The notes under the pieces: model-generated | Told to the model about the DNA's origin: nothing | Database searches by the model: none | What the model saw: only the letters and a program-made list of their open reading frames with translations | Shown here: positions 1 through 9,520 of the stretch, piece after piece | Numbering within the stretch: the first letter of the stretch is position 1 | How the letters are laid out: the number at the start of each line of letters is the position of its first letter | Program-made: the position numbers and the translations under genes | NCBI GenBank assembly: GCA_015847255.1 | Contig: JADLZK010007174.1 | Span: 1,054,001 to 1,118,000 of the forward strand | Length of the DNA stretch: 64,000 nucleotides | Direction: 5' to 3' | Origin: Hyparrhenia diplandra | Taxonomy: Eukaryota > Streptophyta > Magnoliopsida > Poales > Poaceae

Positions 1-120
1 GTGGAAGGAGCGGAACGCGCGACGTTTGCCACCACGGCTGTGATCCGAGCCCTGGCGGAGCAGTGGGTGCATGCCAGGGCCAAGCACCTGGGAAGTATTC
101 TCCAACGAGTTGTCCATTAG
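1..120 (+). CDS. 3' end of an unrecognised gene (partial)
   Basis: Frame 1 is open from the window edge and encodes 39 residues ending in RVVH before a TAG at 118-120. It is alanine-rich and helical in character (ALAEQWVHARAKHLGSIL), and the codons are GC-rich in the style of a grass exon. The sequence turns AT-rich directly after the stop, as expected at a 3' end. I do not recognise the family. The start and the rest of the protein lie outside the window, so the product cannot be named. It could also be an open frame by chance. Confidence 0.4.
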   Translation: MEGAERATFATTAVIRALAEQWVHARAKHLGSILQRVVH

Positions 121-480
121 TGCCCGGAATGATGAGGAATGAGTGCTTAATGCAAATCTGTAATTGCATCCCCTAACTCTTCTTCTTAATGAAAATATGC
201 GCATAACTTTTGTGTGATTGAGAAAAAAAAAAGAATGGGTGAGCCTAGTAAGGCTATATATATGGACGACGTCTAAAACAGCAAATAAAAAAAATGTGCT
301 AGATGATGGTAGTACTCCTGCTCTCGCTATGTATTTATTTGTTAGCTTTATTCTTGTCACCGCTGATTTTTGCATTTCGCTGCTTTTCGCTGGTTCCATT
401 CTTTCGCTGCCTTTTCCATGTCGCTGATTTATTAGCAGTGTCGTTTACTGCCACAGCGAACTTCTCCATCGCTATATAGG

Positions 481-2330
481 TTTGGGTCTGGGTCTGGGTC
501 TAGGTCTGGGTCTTCCCTGATTATTATATTTTAGCTCCTTCTGTTATGTGTGTAGCTGGTGGACAGGTTTGGGTTGGTGTCTATACGCCTCGTGCACTGG
601 TTCCTCACGGTGAATGAACATATCACTACCTCTCTGAAGTCTGAACTGGACACAGCGTCATATATGACCTGGACCCAAACCCAAACACAAACCTGAACTG
701 AAGGAGAGAGAGGAAGCCCCCTTTTGTTTGGCGCTGCATGTGCATGATACGTACTGTTGGTCAAATTAAACTAGAAGGTCCAATATATATTGCTGTAGTT
801 TTTCCTCACATATATTATATCTATATTTTGTTTCAAAAAAGCTACTCTGCATGCAGGATGGCGAATGAGAGGCAGCCTAGCTAAGTTAGCTGTTCTTGGC
901 TTCTTGCTGCGTTTTGCAAAGCAACAATGCAGGTGCTAGCTCCTGCTTTTCGCTTTGTATTTAGCTTGCTGATGAATTAATCAAATAATGTAATATAAGA
1001 TTACCCCTGGTCTCTTTCAAGTCTCACCCTGTCTGTAACAAAGTACAACGTCAAGCAGTGCCGCCAAGACGCCGCGCTGCTACGTACGTACATCAGCTCA
1101 GCTCTGGGTCTGGGTCTGGGTCTGGGTCTGGTTCAGGTCTGGTATGATGGCCTACAAATGGGAAAGTGCAGGGCAACACACATCGATCGCCCAACATTTT
1201 CATTCACTGCAAATCTCTTCTCCTTAGCCTCTCCTGTGCCCATCGGCGGCGCACTCAGCCGTAGCTGCTGTACACGTACTAGCACTGCCAAGACACTTCT
1301 TCCCTCGTCTGGCCACCTCTGGGGCGGCGCCGACGAGCCACCGTACCGCAGCCGGTGAACCGTCAAGGTTGAGTGTGCAGGCGGCGATGGACAAGCAGAC
1401 TACTGGTGCTCCGGTCGACGGCAGCTTGGTTCAGCTGGTGGAGCGGCGTGTGGGCGGCTTCCGCACACCGGTGACGCGTTCTTCAACTGAGGTCAGCTCT
1501 CATCCATTTCTGCTAGATCGTTTTCTAGATCCTTGCCCTCTCGACCCACGATTCCTCCACCACAGCTTCATGGAGCTCATCAGCTTCCACACATTTGGTC
1601 GTCGATCCATGGCGGCATCATCGCCGTCTCTGGATCCACCACGCTGCTGACGGCCGGCCATCTACTCGTGCCCCGTGGTGATGATGCCGCCACTGCCCCT
1701 CGCGGGCTCGCTCGCGGCTGCTGTGCGGATGATGTGCATGGGGTCGGGTCTTCCACTGTGATCCATGGCTTTTAGGGCTAGCAAGCTTTCTTCCCTCAAG
1801 TCTGGCACGCCAGGCTGCGCCGCCATGACGACATGCATCTCGTAGTCGAGCACGGCGAGCGCTGCATCTCGTAGTCGTAGTACGCTTCGTACACGTACAT
1901 GCCCGGCCAGGCGTAAGCTGTAGGTGAAGGTGTCGCCGGCCGGGAAGGATCTGGCAGTAGTACGCCACCCCCTTCTGTGCCATCGCGCGCACAGTGTCAA
2001 TGCCGCCGGCGGTTGGGGTTTTTGTTTGTGACCCAGACCCAGACCGCGGCTCCCTACCGATCGACGCGTGCACTCTCCCAGACCGGAGGGGTTTGTGACT
2101 TTGTGTTACCCAGACCCAGACCCAGACCCAAACCTAAACCTAAACCCAAACCCAGTCGCATGCTTCCCAGAATCCCAGCAGGTCCCGGTGCGCAGCCGCG
2201 ACGAGCTGTCGCTGTTGTCACGTCGCCACCGGCACGTGCACCACCATCTAGCAGCATGCAGTTGCTCTAATCCTCTGGCAGAAGCACAACAAGAGAGACC
2301 TAAACCCAAACCCATACCCAAACCATTTCT
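481..2330. repeat. Dispersed GGGTCT / CCCAAA hexamer tracts
   Basis: Short runs of a telomere-like hexamer recur here. GGGTCT units lie on the plus strand at about 483-515 and 1103-1140. CCCAAA/CCCAGA units on the plus strand, the opposite polarity, lie at about 669-695, 2032-2045, 2108-2155 and 2300-2325. The motif resembles but is not the plant telomere unit TTTAGGG. Blocks of opposite polarity could pair or form G-rich structures. The gaps hold no convincing gene apart from the fragment at 1680-2010. Confidence 0.6.
1680..2010 (-). pseudogene. Degraded fragment, possibly multicopper oxidase-like
   Basis: On the minus strand two overlapping frames give pieces such as QILPG, then GDTFTYSLRLAG, then AGMYVYEAYYDYEMQ. 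Together these resemble the second copper-binding stretch of plant ascorbate-oxidase-type multicopper oxidases (ILPGDTFTY, then PGTY.YHAHYGMQR). The histidines that bind copper are absent, and the pieces lie in different frames. If the match is real, this is a captured or decayed gene fragment. The assignment is tentative. Confidence 0.25.
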
Positions 2331-3240
2331 GATAATCAAGTTAACCGTACGCCAGCAAATAATAGATACTAAATCCACATGACATGGGTACGAGTTTGCC
2401 CAACGAGGAGAGGATAGCCTAATCAGAGAGGCAGAGCGCTGTGAAGTTTTTTTTTTTTTTTTTACTAGAGCTGAAGTGATGATGTAGAGGCAAAACAACA
2501 GGGCATTAAGCTAGCATATATATAACTATACACATGATGAAAAGGGGTTGTTTAATCAAAGATCGAATCGAAATTTATGGATCTAGTCAGCAATTTCATC
2601 GATGTACATGGAATATAACATTGTAATTTTGTTCAAAGTCACACTATTCTAAATGTGACAATTTATGACACCAAATAAATCCACCATCATGAGAATAAAA
2701 TACGCGTGCGAGCTTAACCCTGCGAGGTGGTGCCTTTTCCATTCGAGCTGTTCCATCCGGGTTCTAAATTTCTTGTTTTTTTTTTACATCCCTAAACTTT
2801 TGCTAAGCTCTCTAGCAGTGGTACAAAACATGTTTCGACCCAGCTCCATTTGTTGACGTGTCAAGCTGAACATCACTGACATGGATGTGCCATGTTGGGT
2901 CTAGTATCTAAACTCGTAGGTCACAAATTAACTTCTAAAATTGAATATTTAGGTCCCCAAATTTGCTACATAGCCCATACGAGAGTTACCTAAGGGTGGG
3001 GTTAGTAATACATGGCTATTGCTATTTTTCATTGATTTTTTTCAATCTGGTTAGACTTGCTATTGTTTGGTCCGAAATCTTATGTTTTTTTTTCTTTTTT
3101 TATTTGAGAATCAAATCTTATGGTTTTCTTTATTCATCACAAGGTAAATGAGAAGACTTCCTCCTTCCGGGCAGGAAACTTGACGGAGGTCCAAACCATC
3201 AAAACATTAGCCCAGCAGCGCTGGCCCAACACATTCAGAC
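2331..3240. other. AT-rich intergenic stretch, no gene seen
   Basis: This interval holds poly-T runs near 2446 and 2777 and short AT-rich sequence. I see no coding pattern, RNA gene or paired transposon ends. Confidence 0.5.
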
Positions 3241-3461
3241 TCGATTGTACGGTGTTAGGGCAGCCCATCGGGACAGTCACGCGGCAGCTCAGCTGGGCAC
3301 AATATCTGGGCCGCCCCATGAAGCAGCCAGTACGAGGTATGAGAGCGTGACTACTCTGCCCACACATTTGACTCTCTGCTCTGCTAAAAAAAGATATGAT
3401 CTGACTCTCTCCCGTTCAGTATGTTATGAGGAATTACAAGTTATGTTGGCATGGCATGCAG

Positions 3462-4087
3462 GCACCTGTGCTCTCGTCGCCTGCACTGTGTGTGTAGAGG
3501 CGATCCACCGGCTTCAGCACGAGAAGCTCTACGGCGAGGCGTCGTCATTTACCGCGGTGGTCTGCCGCCAGCTCTTCAACAAGTGTCGTGATGATGGCGG
3601 CTGGACGGACGAAGGGGCGTGTGTGGGCGACGTCCTGACCAAGATACAGGAGATGGGGGGCGTTCCGGCGACCACCACCAATGCGCCAACTCTGGCACCG
3701 TGTATCCTGCCACTGAGCTCGTGGAACAGGCACAGCTTGCGGGATTATCACGTCGCCGGACGTCTCTATGACCGTGTGGCTGACCTGCTGGACACTTATG
3801 GCCCCTGCGTCGGGGTACTCTGGGTTTGCCCGTGGTACTATCACTTCGACGCCGACGCCGACGACACGCTGGTGTATCGCGGGTGCGGCCAGACCGACGA
3901 CGACAGGCGTATGAGCGAGCAACTCTACCGTGGTCAGGTCGGGTGGCACGCAGTGGTCTGCTTCGCCTACAGATTCTGCGGTCAGCAGATGCATGTGCAG
4001 GTGCTGGACAATCACAGCGCCACTGGCCCAAGGCGCTGGATCGATGCAGAGGAGTTCCGCACGCTCTACACCCTCAGTAGTGTGTAG
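3462..4087 (+). CDS. Papain-like (C1A) cysteine peptidase, terminal exon
   Basis: The frame carries papain-family landmarks in order. The catalytic Cys sits in GTCALVA (Cys codon 3467-3469). Next come a GGW..EGAC segment matching the papain C-N-G-G region, the catalytic His in GWHAVV (codon 3947-3949), and the catalytic Asn in LDNHSATGPRRW (codon 4010-4012), where papain has KNSWG. The stop is at 4085-4087. The frame is open back to 3245, but the Gln that normally lies six residues before the Cys is missing, and TGCAG at 3457-3461 is a good splice acceptor. I therefore place the exon start at 3462 with the 5' exon unidentified or lost. The DNHS version of the Asn motif is divergent. Without its upstream exon and propeptide this may be a pseudogene. 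Confidence 0.6.
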
Positions 4088-4321
4088 TGCCTGGCCGGAT
4101 ATGGATAGATATGGGTGATTTCGCTAGATCACCAACCCACTCGCCAGATTTATTTCAATTTATTTCCCTTTTAGTAGTACTACTAGATACTTGAGGAGTT
4201 GTCGTGTATGATGTATGTTGTGCTTGCGTGGTATTATTAGATGATGTGTTCAGGTGTTTTCTGTTGAGAAAGTAGACAATTGTAACATTATAACTAGACT
4301 AGCTATAAATCATGACGATCT

Positions 4322-7216
4322 TAGAGCAACTCCAGCCCGGCACGCAAAAACTTGACCCCCTAAAATTTCATTTCCAAGATTGCATGCCTGATTTAGGGGT
4401 CCAAAATTGAGTCCAACTCCAGTGGAAAAACAGCCCAAGACCCTACTTCTATGGGACCCACCTATCCCTTCCCTCTTCCCCACGTTGTGGCCCTCAGTCT
4501 TCGCCATCCGCCACGGCGCTCTTTGCGCCTCGATCCGGCCGCGCCTTTGGACGGCGCTCCTCCTCAGCGTTCCCGCCTCCATCACCCTAGATCTAATCTT
4601 CTTTGCTTTCGACAAGCCCACCCGGCCTGACACCGAGTCCGAGACTCCGAGGCCGTCTTCCAGCGATCCATCGAGCGCCCCTCGGCCACATCCACCACCA
4701 CCACGACCATCGCCGCAGATCCGGAAGCCGACGCGGCGAGGACGGCGGGGTGTGACGGCAACGACAACGCCGCCTCCATCGACTCGAAGTTTGCGGTCCC
4801 CGGCGCGACGAAGAACGCCGCTCCGACGCCGACGAGGAGCGCGATCGAATTAACTCGGCCGAATCCCTTTGGCGGGCGCGAAGAAGGCGTCGTCATGGCA
4901 CCACACCGGCGTCGCCGGGGCGTCGCCGACCAGGCGGCCGCGGAGACGGAGGTGGAGAACGAGGTGGTGACGGTGCGTTGCCACGGCGAGGCCGAGTACG
5001 TCGCGAGGAAGCTCACCGCATCGAGACCTTCCCTTTGGAGCATGTCCGCGTGGAGGCCAAAGATCGTCCGGCGAAGTCATGGGCGTGAGGCCGTGTGTTG
5101 TCCTCTTGCCGGCTGGGCGGAGGAGAGGAAGACGAGGGTCGGGTGGTTGTCTTGGCGGTGTTGACACCCGTTATAGCATAATATTATTAGTCAATTAAAC
5201 ATAAAATAAGGGCTTAAGATAAATATCAACATAAGTCTAGGGGTCTAACTAACATATTTCCATGAGTTTTGGTATTCCATGACTTTGCAGGACCGAACAG
5301 ATAAAAGCGTATAAGAACGGTGAGAAACCTAAGAGTTTGCATCCCATACGATGACAAGACTTGACCGTGAAGTAACTCAACCCAAATGTGGACTAAAACA
5401 CTCTAGAAGATACCAGAAGACACCAGGAGGAAGGAGATCACCTTGTGATCTTGACCCCGGCGATCGCCACAGATTAACCACGGCGACCGATAGGTGGGTC
5501 CCACCGCCGCTCAGATTTTTTATGTCGGTTTTACTACCGACATTGAGGTTGTATCTACACCGTTATTGCAGGTCGGTTTAATCCAAGGGCCCCTGTTCAT
5601 CGTTGAGGGCTATATAAGAAGACCACCTGACCCCAGGACAAAACCCAAACTCATTATCAACTCATTATCAATTCATTCTCGCACCAAGTCAGTTTCTACT
5701 CAAGTCCAACCAAGTTTAGATCTAAAGCTCTAGTTGATCATATTAGAAGTAGTTAGCTACCTAGTTAGCTCTAGAGGAAGTCAAGCTTGTCTTGGATTCC
5801 CGATAGTCAAGAAGTAGCGGGAGCGTTGTTTTCGTGGCTTCTCTCTTGTATCCAATGTAAGTATATTTGTTGGAATACAATTGATATGACTTTGTTCTAT
5901 ATAATGATTTTATTCTTAGTGATATGTATCCATGCATGCTATAGTTATATATTTAGTTTAGTGAGTTTGTCTTATATCTTATGCATGGGATCGTATAACA
6001 TCCACTTAGATGATCACTTAGTGGGTGATAAGCAATGTGTAAACGTGGTGTTTATACAACGTTTATCTGTGATTGCACCCTACATTCCGGGACCGTGGTA
6101 GATCGTGGGAATGACAGTCCTGTTGAGTCCATTGGAGTCCACCCTCCGAATGATAGGCCAAGTTGAGCCATAATTACGGTGATGATCAAGTTTCATCCTT
6201 GATTGTCATTGGTAATGCTTACCATGTGTAGATGTATTACAACCTTGCCATGATAGCTAGATGTATTTGCACTAATTGTAGTATTCATTGACATATGATT
6301 AGGAGTATCTTAAGAATATTCTTTCTAAAACCATGTTAATAGCCCATATGATACTAGTGGCATACTATGATCTTAGACTTGGGTAGTTATCATTTATTAT
6401 TCATCTTTATCTTGTGACTTATCCTGTTATGAGTATTGTTAGATGCATATGGCTACTCGCGATTATACAACCCAAGTGGATCTCAAGTAAATCATAAACT
6501 AAATCATTAGACAACTCTATCTCTTACTTTTCATAGACTTCCCCTTCCCCCCGCGTGGTAAAATATAAATACGATACCCGGATAGACTCTGTGAAGTGCT
6601 ACAATGGTATTTCTATCTGCGGCGCTGCGTATATCAAGTTCCTCTTTTATCAAGGCCTTTTCAAGAATACCATACCCGCATTTTCTTAGAGCGTTATTGC
6701 TAGGGTGACAGACTAGTATGTAGGTAATGCCTAGAAATGAGTGGTATACCTTGGGTACATATCCTTAGTGAGATTAACTCCACTATGGATAATGATACCG
6801 AGATTACACCCCACAACTAACATCGCTTAACTCCCTTTGTTGGATCGTGAGATTAATTCCACATCCAAGCCGACAAGTTATGATAGATACCATCTATATA
6901 TTTTTTCGCCTTCCTAATTTGATCGTGTTAGAAATATCAACAACCGCGGATGGCGGCGATAGATGCACGACGGGGTGACGGCGGCGCCGACGGCGGTCGA
7001 AAGGCAAAGATGTCGCGACGGACCGGACGGAGGGAAGGGAAAGTGAGTGGGGCCCACTAAATAGGGGGGTTATAGATCCGGGGACTCCAGATTATAATTT
7101 GGGGTGACATGTAAAATGAGAGCCCAAGTAAGGAGCTCCATTGAAGTTTTTATTTTTTGTCAAAAACTCTAAATTTTAGTATAGGGGCCGTGTAGAGGCC
7201 CCACTAGAGTTGCTAT
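4322..7216. mobile_element. GC-rich TIR element interrupted by an LTR
   Basis: The left end reads TAGAGCAACTCCAG, and the reverse complement of the right end reads TATAGCAACTCTAG, matching at 12 of 14 positions. Only about 1.1 kb belongs to this element: 4322-5158 and 6943-7216. Both arms are GC-rich and contain matching phrases around GTGGGCCCAC / GGGACCCACC. It encodes no transposase and looks non-autonomous. The target duplication is not clear, so the superfamily is left open. The middle is a separate LTR insertion. Confidence 0.5.
5159..6942. mobile_element. Solo LTR of an LTR retrotransposon (about 1.78 kb)
   Basis: The block begins TGTTGACA and ends ATATCAACA, so its termini are the inverted repeat TGTTGA/TCAACA typical of LTRs. 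A TATA box (CTATATAAG) lies near 5610 and is followed by a leader-like stretch. No primer-binding site, gag or pol is present on either side, which fits a solo LTR left by recombination. The length suggests a Ty3/gypsy-type or non-coding element. The flanking 5-mers (GGCGG and ACCGC) do not match, so the target duplication is lost or the boundary is off by a few bases. Confidence 0.55.
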
Positions 7217-9083
7217 ACTAGCATGTTTTTTTTTTTTTAATAAGGAAGCTCTTATCAAATTCACAAAGCGTTACACTAAGATGATACAGAAAGCCTACTG
7301 GCACCACGTGAAGCTTTATTAACATACAAGTTAGATTGGACAACACCTTGCCGCAGGCCCGCATCGTGCGGCACCTTGGGCGCCCTATTTTTTGGTTTGC
7401 GTCTGGTTCGTCGCATGAGTTGCTGCATGCCGTGGCCTCGCCATCGCTCGCCAGTTCATTTCACGCGCCGCAAAGTGTGGCAAACGAATTTAGCGCTAGG
7501 TTGCCGTACGGCAGCCCCGTACCCAATTTATTTCCTAAAGTCATGGCGTTGCCGCAGATTAATTACTGCATGGAGCGGCTGTGAACCAAACATGCCCAAA
7601 CAGCCACATGACGAACATCAAAAAACAGTAAGCATACGACAATAATAATAGGCATTTTCTAGGCACAAGTATATGGCCCGAGCCTAAACACAGTCTTGGC
7701 CCATATTGGTGCCTAGAAAAAAATGTGTGAGCGGCCTACCTAGGCTCGGGCCTGATAAAAAAAAGAGCAACTTTTCTAGTGGGAACATTAATGGGTAGGA
7801 TTTTTTTGGCCCAAATAATCGCCCTTTTTCGGCCCAGTCTAGCCCACAAAATGCTTAGGTCTACTTATATAGCTCGACTAATTGAGTAGCTTCCCGAGCA
7901 GTATTAACTAGTGTAGCTTGTGCTTAGTGTTTATCTTTGCTGACTAATATGTGTAGAAGCGTTCTTTTGGTTGCTTGAGTACTAATTACTTAGGTTTGTG
8001 TGACCCTGTAAACTAGATTTGTGTAGGATCTTTTAAGGGTGCTTGTGATAATAGATGAATATGTATAGTTGTGGCTAGACGATTAATTTCATTCTGCAGT
8101 AGTATTTGCTAATCGAAGTGATTAAGTATTAGAAACAACTATTGACCCCTCTAGTTGGCCATCTCGACCTTTTGTTGGTTTCAATGGTAAGTCGACGTAA
8201 AGTTTCATGTGATGACAAACGTGTTGTGAAACATGTGGCTAGTCGTTTTACCTTTCTCTCTCTTTTCTCGGGGTCAACAGAGTTGATGAAAGTAGAAAAT
8301 AAATGTTACAATGTAGATTTTCATGTATATAGTTGTCGGAGGGTTTGCCAGGGGTGTTGTTGTCATGATGTCGATGATCGCAGTGGCACTATTGGAGACC
8401 TGCGACATGTTGTTTTCTAGCTACCTAAGCCTTTTTGCGAATATGGAATTGTTGCACCCACCGAAAAGCTCTTGGAACTTCTGTGTCCGTTCGTTAATGA
8501 CTTCCGCGATGTCGGAGTGGTTGTTCATGGTGGATAATTTCACGATCTCCATCTTGAAGGGGATCACTGGCGGCATGGCCGCAGGTAGCGACGCAGCTGT
8601 AGGCGGCACTGCTAGGGTTAGGTAGGGATTGAAGTGCACGTGCAGGAGGGGAGATGATGCGACAGCGGCTTGAGGCGAGGGGAGATCAAAGTCCTACTAT
8701 TCCTTTTTCTTGATTGCAACGATTACATGGTCCAAGTATTTAAAGACTATAGTACCCTATGAGACTTGGTCACTAAGCAATCTTAGGAGATCCTTTGAGG
8801 ACTCAAATTCTCCTTTTTTATCTAACAAACTTGACCCCTATCTTAACCAACACTTTCCTAAAAGACTTGATATGGAAACCGGCAACAACGACTGGGGTGG
8901 TAATGTTCACGGGCAGCAGTGGCTTTCCCTCCTTCCCATGGCATGCTGCCCTAGGGCGCGACGTGAGGCCCAACTGCGGTGTCTCGAGTCCTTGTTGTTC
9001 CATTATCTTCGGCGGGTTGCATAACGGGACGTGTGACAATAGTCCTGACAAAACCAAGACTTTAATAAGAGCCTATATATAGA
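7217..9083. other. Intergenic, weak repeats only
   Basis: A poly-T tract at about 7227-7239 may be the tail of a minus-strand retroposon. Interleaved inverted repeats occupy 7651-7752. Short open frames around 8140-8640 and 8710-9082 have no recognisable domain and stop frequently, so I do not call genes here. Confidence 0.4.
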
Positions 9084-9440
9084 GTAGAATTAATTAGTAT
9101 TGCTCCTCATTCTCTATTTTCAGGTTAGAGACGGTATGTTTTCCAAAATACAAGTCATTTTGACTTTTTATCCATTCATTTTGCTATGCACTAAACATAA
9201 TATTATACCTAGGTGCATAACATAGATCCAAAAAATCAGATCGACTTATAATTTAGAATATATAGTAGAATTAACTAATATTGCTCCTCATTCTCTATTT
9301 TTCAGGTCAGAGATGGTATTTTTTCCAAAAATACGAGTCATTTTGACGTTTTCTATTCATTTAATTTTCTATGCACTAAACATAATTTATACCTAGGTGC
9401 ATAAGATGGATAAAAAAATTGACTTATAATTTAGATTAGA
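9084..9440. repeat. Tandemly duplicated Stowaway-like MITE unit
   Basis: Two similar copies of about 178-181 bp lie head to tail. One starts at 9084 and the other at 9265, both with GTAGAATTAA(T/C)TA. Each contains CAAGTCATTTTGAC or a close variant and GACTTATAATTTAGA, phrases typical of grass Stowaway (Tc1/mariner) MITEs. Substitutions separate the copies, so the duplication is not recent. Confidence 0.6.
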
Positions 9441-9520
9441 GAAAGTACTATTTAGTGGCAAAATGTTTTTAAGAAGAAACCATAGATATCAAACATTTAA
9501 AGAACAACCTGAATCTCTAT

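Noticed and set aside
481..2330. Interstitial telomere sequence
   Set aside because: The repeats are GGGTCT and CCCAAA, not TTTAGGG/CCCTAAA, and the tracts are short and scattered, so I do not call them telomeric.
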